Shown here piece by piece: positions 1-9,448 of a stretch of DNA of 64,000 nucleotides. Each line of letters opens with the position of its first letter. Within the stretch, counting starts at the first letter, position 1. The notes below the pieces were generated by a model that saw only the letters and a program-made list of their open reading frames with translations, ran no database searches and had not been told where the DNA came from. The position numbers were made by a program, and so were the translations under genes. Source of the stretch: Betaproteobacteria bacterium SCN1 (GTDB lineage: Bacteria > Pseudomonadota > Gammaproteobacteria > Burkholderiales > Thiobacillaceae); assembly GCA_008923315.1 (NCBI GenBank), contig WBSF01000007.1:62001-126000 (forward strand), given 5' to 3'.

Positions 1-1247
1 AAGGCTTCGACGCCGCCCAGGCCGGCATCGGCGCCGACATCTTCGTCGTCGGCAACGTCGTCGCCCGCGGCAAGCAGCCGCTCATCGAAGCCATCCTCGA
101 CCGCGGCCTGCCCTACACCTCCGGCCCGCAATGGCTCGCCGACCACGTGCTGCGCGACAAATGGGTGCTCGCCGTCGCCGGCACCCACGGCAAGACCACC
201 ACGTCGTCCATGCTCGCCTGGATCCTCGAAGATGCGCACCTGAACCCCGGCTTCCTCATCGGCGGCGTGCCGCAGAATTTCGGCATCTCCGCGCGCCTCA
301 CCGACAGTCCCTTCTTCGTCATCGAGGCCGACGAATACGACACCGCCTTCTTCGACAAGCGTTCCAAGTTCGTCCACTACCGGCCGCGCACCGCGTTGCT
401 CAACAATCTCGAATTCGACCACGCCGACATCTTCCCCGACCTCGCCGCCATCGAAACCCAGTTCCACCATCTCGTGCGTACCGTGCCCGGCAACGGCCTC
501 GTCGTCGCCAACGGCCGCGAAGCCAGCCTCGACCGCGTGTTCGCGCGCGGCTGCTGGACCCCGGTGGAACGCTTCGGCGGCGCCACGCCCGATGGCCGCA
601 CCGAAAGTGCGGACGGCTGGACCGCCGGCGCACCCGACGCCGGCGGCGGTTTCGATGTCTTTCTCGACGGCGCGCCGCAGGGCCGCGTGAACTGGCCCCT
701 CATCGGCGAACACAACCGCCTGAACGCCCTCGCAGCCATCGCCGCCGCGCGCCACGCCGGCGTGCCCGCCGCCGCCGCCATCGATGCCCTCGCCCGCTTC
801 GAAAACGTGAAGCGCCGCATGGAAGTGCGCGGCGCCGTGCATGGCATCACCGTCTACGACGACTTCGCCCACCATCCCACCGCCATCGCCACCACCGTCG
901 AAGGCCTGCGGGCGAAGGTCGGCGATGCGCACATCCTCGCCGTACTCGAACCGCGCTCCAACACCATGAAACTCGGCATCATGAAATCCCAGCTGCCCGA
1001 CAGCCTCAAGGATGCCGACCAGGTCTACTGCTTCGGCGCCAACCTCGGCTGGGACGCCGCCGAAGCACTGGCACCTTTAGGCGAGAAAGCCCGCGTATTC
1101 GACAGCCTCGACAAACTCGTCAGCCAGCTCGTTGCCGATGCACGCACCGGCGACCATGTGCTGATGATGAGCAACGGCGGATTCGGCGGGATACACGCGA
1201 AGCTGCTGGAGGCTTTACGCCATCACTATCACGAGGAGATCGTGTGA
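1..1247 (+). CDS. mpl: UDP-N-acetylmuramate:L-alanyl-gamma-D-glutamyl-meso-diaminopimelate ligase, 5'-truncated by the window
   Basis: Mpl ligates recycled murein tripeptide to UDP-MurNAc in the cytoplasm, feeding peptidoglycan recycling. The reading frame is open from the first bases (frame starting at base 3) and reads 414 residues to a TGA at 1245-1247. About 45 N-terminal residues lie outside the window, judging from the usual Mpl length of about 455. The Mur-ligase P-loop GTHGKTTT is encoded from about base 180, followed by the central-domain motif EADEYDTAFFDKRSKF and a C-terminal Mur ligase domain containing DDFAHHPTAI. The motif SGPQWL just before the P-loop is typical of Mpl rather than MurC. 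The frame continues upstream without a stop, so an ATG at 147 is not the start. Confidence 0.95.
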   Translation, partial: GFDAAQAGIGADIFVVGNVVARGKQPLIEAILDRGLPYTSGPQWLADHVLRDKWVLAVAGTHGKTTTSSMLAWILEDAHLNPGFLIGGVPQNFGISARLTDSPFFVIEADEYDTAFFDKRSKFVHYRPRTALLNNLEFDHADIFPDLAAIETQFHHLVRTVPGNGLVVANGREASLDRVFARGCWTPVERFGGATPDGRTESADGWTAGAPDAGGGFDVFLDGAPQGRVNWPLIGEHNRLNALAAIAAARHAGVPAAAAIDALARFENVKRRMEVRGAVHGITVYDDFAHHPTAIATTVEGLRAKVGDAHILAVLEPRSNTMKLGIMKSQLPDSLKDADQVYCFGANLGWDAAEALAPLGEKARVFDSLDKLVSQLVADARTGDHVLMMSNGGFGGIHAKLLEALRHHYHEEIV

Positions 1248-1361
1248 CGCCTATGCATCGGTATGGGGGGTATGCGTAGGACGCTGTCATTGCGAGCGCA
1301 GCGAAGCAACCCAGTTCGCGGATAGGCGCGAAACGCGACTGCGTAGTGAGTGCTTCGTGAA

Positions 1362-1664
1362 GCTGAGGAGCGTTGGCCGGGGATAGCCCGGCAGCTAGTC
1401 ACTTTTCTTGTCTCGCCAAGAAAAGTAACCAAAAGAAGGCGACCCCGACATCCCCGAAACCCCGAAGATCAAGCGCGCCGGACGGGCGGCAAAGAACTCG
1501 CCCCGCTTGTGCTGGACTGATTTGATTTTTGTGAGCGGGGCTCAAACACCTTTGCCGTTGATCCGCCCAACGCGCTTGATCTTCGGCGGGGCTGTAAGGG
1601 GAGGAAGGTCAAAACCAGGGCGGCGGAGACTGAGCGATTGACTACTTTTGTCGCACACTCGACC
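1362..1664 (+). repeat. Dispersed structured repeat, copy 1
   Basis: This is the first of three ~300 bp copies; the others are 2453-2755 (inverted) and 11881-12180. It opens with GCTGAGGAGCGTTGG and contains a short hairpin with arms ACTTTTCTT (1401-1409) and AAGAAAAGT (1418-1426). A larger nested hairpin follows: outer arms CCGAAGATCAAGCGCG (1462-1477) and CGCGCTTGATCTTCGG (1571-1586) match perfectly over 16 bp, then CGGCAAAG/CTTTGCCG, then GCCCCGC/GCGGGGC. Similarity to copy 3 continues past CAAAACCAG to about 1664. The preceding 1248-1361 has no gene, only the low-complexity motif CATTGCGAGCGCAGCGAAG, a kind of short genomic repeat common in proteobacteria. No transposase is encoded in the repeat. 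Confidence 0.85.
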
Positions 1665-1703
1665 AAAGTTAAAGCATTCCACTCTTCATGGGGAATCGAT
1701 AGC

Positions 1704-2420
1704 GTGAAGCGCACCGAAATTTGGCAAATCAAGCTACAGGCCGAACCAAAGCTTCTTGAACAGCTCAGCGGCGAGTTCTGCAACCCAGATTTACGGCTCT
1801 TTCAGGATTGCGATTTTTGGCTACTTGAATCACTCCGCCTTGATTCAAAAGACTACGCGGAAATTTACGCAGAAGGCGAGCGGCTGATTGGCTTCCTGAA
1901 TCAAACGCTCTGGCTCTACGCATTCAGGCTGAACCCAATCCACTCCGATGGATATTATTTTTTGACCAGCAGCGAGGAACGTGACTACAAGTTTCACGCA
2001 ATCGGACAGGCTATCGCACCAACTAGGCTAATCGTCATTTCTAACGAGATACTTGAAGAAACACCTCGAAAAAAGACATTCGATTTACTCATAAAAGATG
2101 AGAAAGTCAGCGAAGCTTTCGCACTCTTCAACAACCCTGAGCTTGACTGGGGCACTCTCTACAAAATATATGAAACCGTGCGAGACGATAAGCCGGACAA
2201 CTCGACATCGACTGATTACAAAGATTTAATCGGTCCGGAATGGTCACGATTCCGCGACTCGGCGAATTATCTGTACCGACATTCTATGTCTAGGAAGAAA
2301 GCCAAGAAGCCAGACAACCCAATGTCGCTTTCCGAGGCCAAACAATTTATTAGAAAAACCCTCATCGCGTGGCTCGAAGCCAAGACAGAATCAAAATTTC
2401 AACACAACAGTTTTGAATAG
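1704..2420 (+). CDS. Hypothetical protein in AT-rich cargo between inverted repeats
   Basis: I do not recognise this 238-residue protein. It is soluble, rich in Glu, Lys, Asp and aromatic residues, has no signal peptide or membrane segment, and has a basic stretch near the C-terminus (SMSRKKAKKP). Base composition is clearly more AT-rich than all neighbouring genes, which points to recent acquisition. The frame is open from a TTG at 1638, but repeat copy 1 still aligns with copy 3 there. I therefore prefer the GTG at 1704, preceded by GGGGA, just inside the unique cargo. The gene is flanked by oppositely oriented repeat copies (1362-1664 and 2453-2755), so it may have moved with them. It could be a defence or stress gene, but nothing in the sequence proves that. 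Confidence 0.6.
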   Translation: MKRTEIWQIKLQAEPKLLEQLSGEFCNPDLRLFQDCDFWLLESLRLDSKDYAEIYAEGERLIGFLNQTLWLYAFRLNPIHSDGYYFLTSSEERDYKFHAIGQAIAPTRLIVISNEILEETPRKKTFDLLIKDEKVSEAFALFNNPELDWGTLYKIYETVRDDKPDNSTSTDYKDLIGPEWSRFRDSANYLYRHSMSRKKAKKPDNPMSLSEAKQFIRKTLIAWLEAKTESKFQHNSFE

Positions 2421-2452
2421 GTCGATTGGGTGTAACGCATGGGGGAATTGCA

Positions 2453-2755
2453 CCAAATCGAGTCGCCAAGCACTCAAATCGCCCACTCCCACCACCCTGG
2501 TTTTGACTTTCAGCCCCTCTCAGCCCCGCCGGTAATCGATTCCGCCGGGCGGATCAGCGGCAAAGGTGTTTGAGCCCCGCTCACAAAATTAAAAGGCATA
2601 ACAAAAGCGGGGCGAGTTCTTTGCCGCCCGCCCGGCGGAATCGATTTCCGGGGTTTCGGGGATGAGCGGGGTCGCCTTTTCTTTGGTTACTTTCTTTTGG
2701 CGAAGCAAAAGAAAGTGACTAGCCGCCGGGCTACCCCCGGCCAGCGATCCTCAGC
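2453..2755 (-). repeat. Dispersed structured repeat, copy 2 (inverted relative to copy 1)
   Basis: The reverse complement aligns with copies 1 and 3 along its length, including GGGGCTCAAACACCTTTGCCG and GGCGAGTTCTTTGCC-type segments and the small hairpin ACTTTCTTTTG...CAAAAGAAAGT. The long outer stem is kept but its sequence differs: arms AATCGATTCCGCCGGG (2534-2549) and CCCGGCGGAATCGATT (2631-2646) pair perfectly over 16 bp, while copy 1 uses unrelated but equally self-complementary arms at the same place. This fills most of the gap between the AT-rich gene and the DsrE-like pseudogene; I see no gene in 2421-2794. Confidence 0.85.
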
Positions 2756-2794
2756 CCGGCGGAACGTCCGGCTACAAAACTCAAACCCGTAACT

Positions 2795-3084
2795 TCACTC
2801 CGCCACAATCTTCTCCGCCCACTCCACCCCCTCCACAAAATCCACCGGCGTCCCGATACGCGCCCCCGACGCCTCGATGGCCTCGGGCGTCACTCCGCGC
2901 GCCTGCCGGCAGGCATCGCAGACCATGATGTCGATGCCGAGCGCCGCGCTTTCGCGCCACTGGTCGGCCAGCGGCGACCAGCCACCGGAAACAGGGCGGC
3001 CAGGGCATTGCCATGTCCGGACACCATGGCGGCGCGGGTAGGATCGTCGCTGCCCCAGGACGATTTCATGAAAATGTTGGCCAT
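2795..3084 (-). pseudogene. DsrE/DsrF-like small protein, frameshifted
   Basis: An ATG at 3084 begins MANIFMKSSWGSDDPTRAAM, an N-terminus typical of DsrE-family proteins. After about 30 codons this frame becomes meaningless, but a second frame carries the expected C-terminal half, including IDIMVCDACRQARGV and GTPVDFVEGVEWAEKIVAE before a TGA at 2795-2797. The span of 290 bp is not a multiple of three and is shorter than a usual ~115-residue family member, so an internal deletion near 2985-3000 is likely. DsrE-like proteins act in sulfur transfer or redox chemistry. The gene lies 69 bp downstream of cynS in the same orientation. A sequencing error is a possible alternative, although the missing mid-region argues for real decay. 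Confidence 0.65.
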
Positions 3085-3153
3085 ATTGGTCGCTCGCTAT
3101 CTGCGATGAACGGATGAGCCGCACGGCGCACGCCGGAGCGCACGCCGCCGGGC

Positions 3154-3597
3154 TCAGTACATCTTGTACGGCAAAAACTTCCCGTTCAACACGATCTGCA
3201 CCCGATCTCCCTTCGGGTCCGCCACCCGCGAAATATCCATCGAGAAATCGATCGCGCTCATGATGCCGTCGCCGAACTCCTCGTGGATGAGCGACTTGAT
3301 GCTGGTGCCGTACACCATGATCAATTCGTAAAACCGGTAGATCAGCGGATCGGTGGGAATCGCGCTCGGCAGGCTGCCTTTGTAAGGCACGACCTGCAGT
3401 TCGGCGACAGCTTCGGGCGGCAGGCCGAGCAGTTTGCCGACGGTGGCGGCCTGTTTCTTGTCGAGGGTCATCTGGCCCAGGAGCGCGGCGGTCGTCCACT
3501 CCTTGCTCTGGCCGACCTTCTTGGCGATGTCGGCCCACTTGAGGCCTTTCTTGTGCTTGGCGGCGAGAATGAGGTCGGTGACTTCGGTGCGGGTCAT
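3154..3597 (-). CDS. cynS: Cyanate hydratase (cyanase)
   Basis: Cyanase converts cyanate and bicarbonate to ammonia and CO2 (via carbamate) in the cytoplasm, both detoxifying cyanate and supplying nitrogen. The 147 residues match the family length. An N-terminal helical DNA-binding-like domain is followed by the catalytic domain; Arg88, Glu91 and Ser114 sit where E. coli CynS has its catalytic Arg96, Glu99 and Ser122, in RFYELIMVYG and GIMSAIDF. The gene follows the ABC ATPase gene by 12 bp and is the last intact gene of the minus-strand operon, implying that the transporter may import cyanate. It consumes bicarbonate, which is notable beside a possible carbon-concentrating region far downstream. 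Confidence 0.95.
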   Translation of the reverse strand: MTRTEVTDLILAAKHKKGLKWADIAKKVGQSKEWTTAALLGQMTLDKKQAATVGKLLGLPPEAVAELQVVPYKGSLPSAIPTDPLIYRFYELIMVYGTSIKSLIHEEFGDGIMSAIDFSMDISRVADPKGDRVQIVLNGKFLPYKMY

Positions 3598-3609
3598 GGT
3601 AAGGAATCC

Positions 3610-4548
<939 letters not shown>

Positions 4549-4552
4549 GCGT

Positions 4553-5407
4553 TTACTCCTGGTAGGCGACGCGGCGCCCCAGCAGCCCGAAAAGGCTGTC
4601 GAGCACCATGCCGACGACGCCGATCATGAAGATGGCGAACAGCACATTGGTGATGGAGAGGTTGTTCCACTCGTTCCACACGAAGTAGCCGATGCCGGTG
4701 CCGCCGACGAGCATTTCGGCGGCGACGATGACCAGCCAGGCAATGCCCATGGAAATGCGCATGCCGGCCAGGATCGTCGGCGCGGCGGCCGGCAGGATCA
4801 CGCGGAAGGCCTTGCGGAAGGGATTCACTTCCAGCGTGCGCGACACGTCGAGCCATTCTTTCTTCACGTTGGCGACGCCATGCGCGGTGTTGATGAGCAT
4901 GGGCCACAGCGAGCAGATGAAGATCACGAAGATCGACGAGGCCGAGGCATCCTTGATGGTGTAGAGCGCGAGCGGCATCCAGGCCAGCGGCGAGATCGGT
5001 TTCAGCAATTGCACGTAGGGATCGAGCGCCTGGTAAAACACGCGCGAGTTGCCGATGACGAAACCGAGCGGTATCGCCACCGCCGCCGCGAGGAAGAAGC
5101 CGGCGAGCACGCGCGCGATCGAATACGCAAGCTGGATGCCGATGCCCTTGTCGTTGGGACCGTTGTCGTAGAAGGGGTCGGACAGACGTTCCCAGACGGT
5201 TTGCGCCATCTGCACCGGCGTCGGAAAGCTCGACGCCGAACTGGCCGTGCCACCGCCCATGAGCGCCGCGTATTCGGGGTCGACGTCCGCGGCCAGCCCC
5301 TGCGTTTCCGGCTGGGTGGCCAGCTGCCACACCAGCAGGAAGACGACGAACAGCGCCAGCGACAGCAGGGCCGATTTCTGGCCGAGGGTAAGTGTCATTC
5401 TTTTCAT
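4553..5407 (-). CDS. Nitrate/cyanate-type ABC transporter permease (NrtB/CynB-like)
   Basis: This 284-residue inner-membrane protein forms the translocation pore of the importer. One N-terminal transmembrane helix (about residues 12-30) is followed by a periplasmic stretch and then five or six helices. The binding-protein-dependent permease loop appears around NPFRKAFRVILPAAAPTIL, with the characteristic Glu-Ala-Ala-like coupling region replaced by RVILPAAAPTILAGMR. Its ATG overlaps the stop codon of the binding-protein gene (ATGA at 5404-5407), which indicates translational coupling. The order binding protein, permease, ATPase, cyanase is like cyn and nrt operons. Confidence 0.9.
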   Translation of the reverse strand: MKRMTLTLGQKSALLSLALFVVFLLVWQLATQPETQGLAADVDPEYAALMGGGTASSASSFPTPVQMAQTVWERLSDPFYDNGPNDKGIGIQLAYSIARVLAGFFLAAAVAIPLGFVIGNSRVFYQALDPYVQLLKPISPLAWMPLALYTIKDASASSIFVIFICSLWPMLINTAHGVANVKKEWLDVSRTLEVNPFRKAFRVILPAAAPTILAGMRISMGIAWLVIVAAEMLVGGTGIGYFVWNEWNNLSITNVLFAIFMIGVVGMVLDSLFGLLGRRVAYQE

Positions 5408-6762
5408 GTGCGTTTGATGGCGAAAGAGTTGACGTATTCGGCCGGCTTCGCGGGATCGAAGACCTTGCCCATGATGGTGTGCGTGGTGTAGTTCGAGGCC
5501 GGCGCCTTGAGGCCGATTTCAGCCATGCGCTTGCGCGCATCGGTGGCCAGAAACACCTGTTCGGCAACGGCCTTGTAGTTGACGTCGCCCTTGATGTAGC
5601 CCCAGCGTTTCAGCTGCGTCAGGATCCACACTGCCATCGACTGCCAGGGGAAGGGATCGAAGTCGACGCGGTCGGGCACGTTCTTCACCTTGCCGAGGCC
5701 GTCGGCGAAGCGCCCTGTCATCACCTGTTCCAGCACCGGGATGGGCTGGTTGAGGTAATTGGCCGGGGCGATCGCCTCGATGATGGCCTTGCGGTTCTCG
5801 GGCTTGTGCGCGTAGTCGGTGGCGCTGGCGATCGCCCGGAACAGCGCGGCGTAGGTATTGGGATACTGCTTGTAGAAGCCTTCCTGCACGCCGAAGGTAC
5901 AGCAGGGGTGGCCATCCCACAGATCGCGCGACAGGGTGTGGATGAAGGCGAAGCCCTCGTACACCGCACGCTGGTTGAAAGGCTCGGGGCCGAGGAAGCC
6001 GTCGATGTTGCCGGCGCGCAGGTTCGCCACCATATCCGGCGGCGGCATCATCCGCAGTTCAACATCCTTGTCCGGATCGATGCCGGCTTCGGCCAGGTAG
6101 TAGCGCAGCAGCAGATTGTGGATGGAGTAGTCGAAAGGCAGGCCAAACTTCATGCCTTTCCAGTCTTTCGGGTCCATCTTGTCCTTGTGCTTCAGGTGCA
6201 GGGTGATGGCCTGGCCGTTGATGTTCTGGATCGAAGCGACATCCACCGCCTGCCTGGCCGACCCCAGGCCCATCGACATCGCGATCGGCATCGGCGAGAG
6301 CATGTGCGAGGCGTCGAATTCCTTGTTCAGCACCTTGTCCCGGACGACTGCCCAGCCGGCGGTTTTTTGCAGGCTCACGCTCAGCCCTTCGCGCTCGTAG
6401 AAACCCATCGGGCCCGCCATGATGATGGGAGTGGAACAGGTGATGGGAATGAAGCCGATCTTGAGATTGGGCTTTTCGGGCTTGCCGGCTTCGGCGGCCA
6501 GTGCCTTCGCCGCCCCCATCGGAAACAGCGTCGAGATCGCCGCCATCGCGGTGCCGCCGCCGACCGCGCGCAGGAAATTGCGGCGCGTCTGATCGTCGGG
6601 AAACAGCCCGCGCATCACCGCCGATTCGACTACGCGCGACACGCGTGCGTCGGCATTCTGCATGTCGGCGTCGTGATCGGCCTGGCTGTGGTGGCGGCCG
6701 CAACTGCAACCGGCGCGGTGCAGCTTGATATCGGGATCGAAGGGATTGTCAAAGCCGGACAT
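5404..6762 (-). CDS. Tat-exported nitrate/cyanate-type ABC transporter substrate-binding protein (NrtA/CynA-like)
   Basis: This 452-residue protein would bind the anion outside the inner membrane and deliver it to the permease. The first ~50 residues include a Cys/His-rich segment (GCSCGRHHS) seen in NrtA-type proteins. A twin-arginine signal follows, TRRNFLRAVGGGTAMAAIS, pointing to export folded by the Tat system. The rest is a NrtA/SsuA-like bilobal domain with GFIPITCSTPIIMAGPMGFY near its start. I chose the ATG at 6762 because AGGAG lies 9 bp upstream; an in-frame start at 6933 has no such site. A sigma54-like promoter lies about 170 bp upstream on the same strand (6933-6949), facing this gene. 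Confidence 0.88.
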   Translation of the reverse strand: MSGFDNPFDPDIKLHRAGCSCGRHHSQADHDADMQNADARVSRVVESAVMRGLFPDDQTRRNFLRAVGGGTAMAAISTLFPMGAAKALAAEAGKPEKPNLKIGFIPITCSTPIIMAGPMGFYEREGLSVSLQKTAGWAVVRDKVLNKEFDASHMLSPMPIAMSMGLGSARQAVDVASIQNINGQAITLHLKHKDKMDPKDWKGMKFGLPFDYSIHNLLLRYYLAEAGIDPDKDVELRMMPPPDMVANLRAGNIDGFLGPEPFNQRAVYEGFAFIHTLSRDLWDGHPCCTFGVQEGFYKQYPNTYAALFRAIASATDYAHKPENRKAIIEAIAPANYLNQPIPVLEQVMTGRFADGLGKVKNVPDRVDFDPFPWQSMAVWILTQLKRWGYIKGDVNYKAVAEQVFLATDARKRMAEIGLKAPASNYTTHTIMGKVFDPAKPAEYVNSFAIKRT

Positions 6763-6932
6763 AGGGAGCGCTCCTGGTGGTTGTGAAGGGACAGCGGCAG
6801 CCGCACCATCCGGTCGCGCGATGCGCCCGGATGGTGCATCGCGCGCATCGGGCGGAACGTGCCGGGAAGGCCGGTTTATCCCGCCTCCCGGCGCATTGCG
6901 CGATGCGCCGCCGTTGTTTCCACTTCGATCCA

Positions 6933-6949
6933 TTCAGAAAGCGTGCCAA
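6933..6949 (-). promoter_or_regulatory. Candidate sigma54 promoter for the cyanate/nitrate transporter operon
   Basis: On the minus strand TTGGCACGCTTTCTGAA has a perfect -24 element (TGGCACG) and correct spacing, but the -12 element reads CTGAA instead of TTGCA (GG-N10-GA rather than GC). It faces the binding-protein gene. The neighbouring divergent gene is a sigma54-dependent activator, which supports a functional site. The remaining part of 6763-7077 shows no gene. Confidence 0.4.
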
Positions 6950-7077
6950 TACCGTTAAATTCGCCTAAACGATTGTCGAGGCAGGGTTTTTCGCATATCG
7001 CCCCCGATGGGCATTTCAGCTGGTCCGGTTCTTGATTACACAGTGTGAACAATTTGTTTGTCCGACCCGAGCCGACC

Positions 7078-8652
7078 ATGACGACCGCCCTGCCCGCCGA
7101 ACGCCTGCACGACGAGGAACTGCTGGTGATCCGCGAATCCGCCCGCCTGATGGGCAAGAGCCTCGACCCCGATCTGGTCATCCGCGAAATGCTGCATCTG
7201 CTGTCCGAGTTTCTCGGCCTCAACCGCGGCCGGGTGGTGCTGCGCCGGCCGGAGGATGGCCATTACGCGATCCGCTATGCCTACGGCCTCACGCGCGCGG
7301 AGATCGACCGGGGCGTGTACCGCCCGGGGCACGGCATCAGCGGCCGCGTGCTGCAAACCGGCGAAGCATCGATCGTTCAGGACATCGACGACGATCCCGA
7401 CTATCTGGCCCAGGCGGTCGACCGTGCCCATCTTCCGGACGAAACGGTAAGTTTCATCGCGTTGCCGCTGGTGGACGACGGCAAGGTACGGGGGCTGCTC
7501 GGCGTACACCGCATTCGCGGCCGGTCGCGCGCCTTCGCCGACGATCTGCGCATCCTCGAAATCGTCGCCACGCTGGTCGCGCAGATTCTCAAGCTCAACG
7601 ACCGTGTGGCGGCACAGACCGCACGGCTGGAACTGGAAAACCGCGAACTGAAATGGGCGCTCGAACACGGCACGCCGCAGCAGGCCACGCTCGGCATCGT
7701 CGGCGAATCGCCCGCGCTGCGGCACGCCCTGCGCCAGGTCGAGCAGGTGGCCGGCACCGATGCGACGGTGCTGTTGCTCGGCGAATCGGGTACCGGCAAG
7801 GAGCTGTTCGCACGCGCACTGCATCTGTCGAGCCCGCGCCGCGACCAGCCTTTCGTCAAGGTGAACTGCGGCGCGATTCCGGACAACCTGTTCGAGTCGG
7901 AACTTTTCGGCTACGAAAAAGGCGCCTTTACCGGCGCTTCGACGGCCCGGCCCGGCTATTTCGAACAGGCCCACGGCGGCACGCTCTTTCTCGACGAGAT
8001 CGGCGAACTGCCGCTGGCGATGCAGGTGAAGCTGCTGCGCGTGCTGCAGGAAAAAAGCCTGCAACGCGTGGGGGGGCGACGCGAAACGCCCATCGACGTA
8101 CGCATCGTCGCTGCCACCAATCAGGACCTGCAACAGCAGGTGGGCGCCGGCCGCTTCCGCCTCGATCTCTACTACCGGCTCAACATCATCCCCATTCGCC
8201 TGCCGGCCCTGCGCGAGCGGCGCGAAGACATCCGTCCGCTGGTGCGCCACCAGCTCAGCCTCATTTCCCAAAGCTACCAGCGCAACGTGGGTTTCACCGC
8301 GGAAGCCATGGACCGGCTGGCCGATTACCCCTGGCCCGGCAATATCCGCCAGCTGCGCAACGTGCTCGAACGGCTGGTGCTGCTGGCCGAAGGCGCGGCC
8401 ATCGGCGCTGCCGAGGTGGAGCGGGTGATCCGCAGCGAAGGCGGCGCCCCGGTACCGGCCCTGGCCGCCGCCGGGACGTCACCGGTACCCGCCTCGGCGG
8501 TGCGCCCCTATCTGCCGGCGCAATCGCACGACCGCGCCCAGCTCGAACAGGCCCTGGCGCAGACCCATGGCAACAAATCGCGCGCGGCACAGGCACTGGG
8601 TCTTACGCTGCGGCAGCTCAACTACCGCCTGAAACGGCTGGGCATGGCCTGA
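7078..8652 (+). CDS. Sigma54-dependent transcriptional activator with GAF sensor (NifA/NorR-like architecture)
   Basis: This regulator would remodel sigma54-RNA polymerase in response to a signal sensed by an N-terminal GAF domain (about residues 10-170). The AAA+ domain (about 200-435) has Walker A GESGTGKE, the sigma54-contact loop GAFTGA, and Walker [15 protein letters not shown] Fis-type helix-turn-helix ends the protein ([20 protein letters not shown]). The ATG at 7078 gives 524 residues; an in-frame GTG at 7045 would add 11. Neither has a strong ribosome site. Sigma54-like promoters face away from it on both sides, upstream of the transporter operon and of osmC, so it probably controls both. 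The effector is unknown; cyanate, nitrate or a nitrogen or sulfur limitation signal are guesses. Confidence 0.92.
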   Translation: MTTALPAERLHDEELLVIRESARLMGKSLDPDLVIREMLHLLSEFLGLNRGRVVLRRPEDGHYAIRYAYGLTRAEIDRGVYRPGHGISGRVLQTGEASIVQDIDDDPDYLAQAVDRAHLPDETVSFIALPLVDDGKVRGLLGVHRIRGRSRAFADDLRILEIVATLVAQILKLNDRVAAQTARLELENRELKWALEHGTPQQATLGIVGESPALRHALRQVEQVAGTDATVLLLGESGTGKELFARALHLSSPRRDQPFVKVNCGAIPDNLFESELFGYEKGAFTGASTARPGYFEQAHGGTLFLDEIGELPLAMQVKLLRVLQEKSLQRVGGRRETPIDVRIVAATNQDLQQQVGAGRFRLDLYYRLNIIPIRLPALRERREDIRPLVRHQLSLISQSYQRNVGFTAEAMDRLADYPWPGNIRQLRNVLERLVLLAEGAAIGAAEVERVIRSEGGAPVPALAAAGTSPVPASAVRPYLPAQSHDRAQLEQALAQTHGNKSRAAQALGLTLRQLNYRLKRLGMA

Positions 8653-8802
8653 CGCGGACACCGCGGCGCAGCAAAGGTTGTGGCGGTGGCGTCAACAGCG
8701 CCTGACAAAGGTTGACAATCTGTAAGCGCACTGCGGGCCCCGCAGACGCGAAATACCGAAAAAATCATTACTTATCAATGCGATGACAATGTTCATCCGG
8801 AC

Positions 8803-8818
8803 TGGCACGGGAATCGCA
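8803..8818 (+). promoter_or_regulatory. Sigma54 promoter upstream of the osmC operon
   Basis: TGGCACGGGAATCGCA matches TGGCACG-N4-TTGCA with one mismatch in the -12 element and exact GG-N10-GC spacing. It lies 56 bp before the OsmC start and directly downstream of a sigma54 activator gene. The upstream 8653-8802 region contains a repeated TGACAA/TTGACA motif (around 8703-8718) that might bind the activator. Confidence 0.7.
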
Positions 8819-8874
8819 ATACCGGATATGTCGGGCAAGCCCGATTTTCCCGTCCCCCTTTTCAGGAGCCTGTC

Positions 8875-9417
8875 ATGTCCGAAGTCGTTGCCCTCAAACC
8901 TCAAGCCGTCCTCGAACCCATTTCCAGCGAAGGCCTTGCCGCGCTCGCCACCAAAGGCAAAGCCAACCCGCAGTCGGTCGTCACGCTGAAAGCGAAGACC
9001 GTGTGCGAGAGCAAGTTCCGCAACCTCACCTACGTGCGCAATCTGGAAGCCCACGTGATCGACGAGCCGCCGCACCTGCTCGGCGACGACACCGCGCCGA
9101 ACCCCTCGGAAGCCGTGCTCGCCACGCTGGGCTCCTGCCTGTCCGTCGGCCTGCATGCCAATGCCGTGGCGCGCGGCATCACGCTGACCAGGCTCGAACT
9201 CGAACTCGAAGGCGACATCAACGTGACCGCCGTGTGGGGCGTGGGCGACCTCGATCCGATGAAAAAACTCGGCTTCACCGACGTGCGCGTGAAAGTGCAT
9301 CTGGAAGGCGACGCCAGCGAAGCCGAACTGAAGGATCTGGTCGCGCATTCCAACGCCTGGTCGCCGGTGGCCAACACCCTGCGCAACCCGGTCGGCGTCA
9401 GCGTCGAGCTGGCCTGA
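8875..9417 (+). CDS. OsmC-family peroxide/thiol-reactive protein
   Basis: OsmC/Ohr-type proteins reduce organic hydroperoxides or react with small electrophiles through two cysteines. This 180-residue protein has the family core: the region around LLGDDTAPNPSEAVLATLGS followed by Cys in GSCLSVGLHANAV, and the long central helix. Only one of the usual two redox cysteines is in the expected place (the second would lie in the loop before NPSE), although CESKF is also present nearer the N-terminus. It may therefore belong to a non-peroxidase OsmC branch. CAGGAG precedes the ATG. It is the first gene of a four-gene operon with a strong sigma54-like promoter. Confidence 0.88.
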   Translation: MSEVVALKPQAVLEPISSEGLAALATKGKANPQSVVTLKAKTVCESKFRNLTYVRNLEAHVIDEPPHLLGDDTAPNPSEAVLATLGSCLSVGLHANAVARGITLTRLELELEGDINVTAVWGVGDLDPMKKLGFTDVRVKVHLEGDASEAELKDLVAHSNAWSPVANTLRNPVGVSVELA

Positions 9418-9448
9418 ACCTTCCCCGCTGTTCACACAGGAGCGCATC

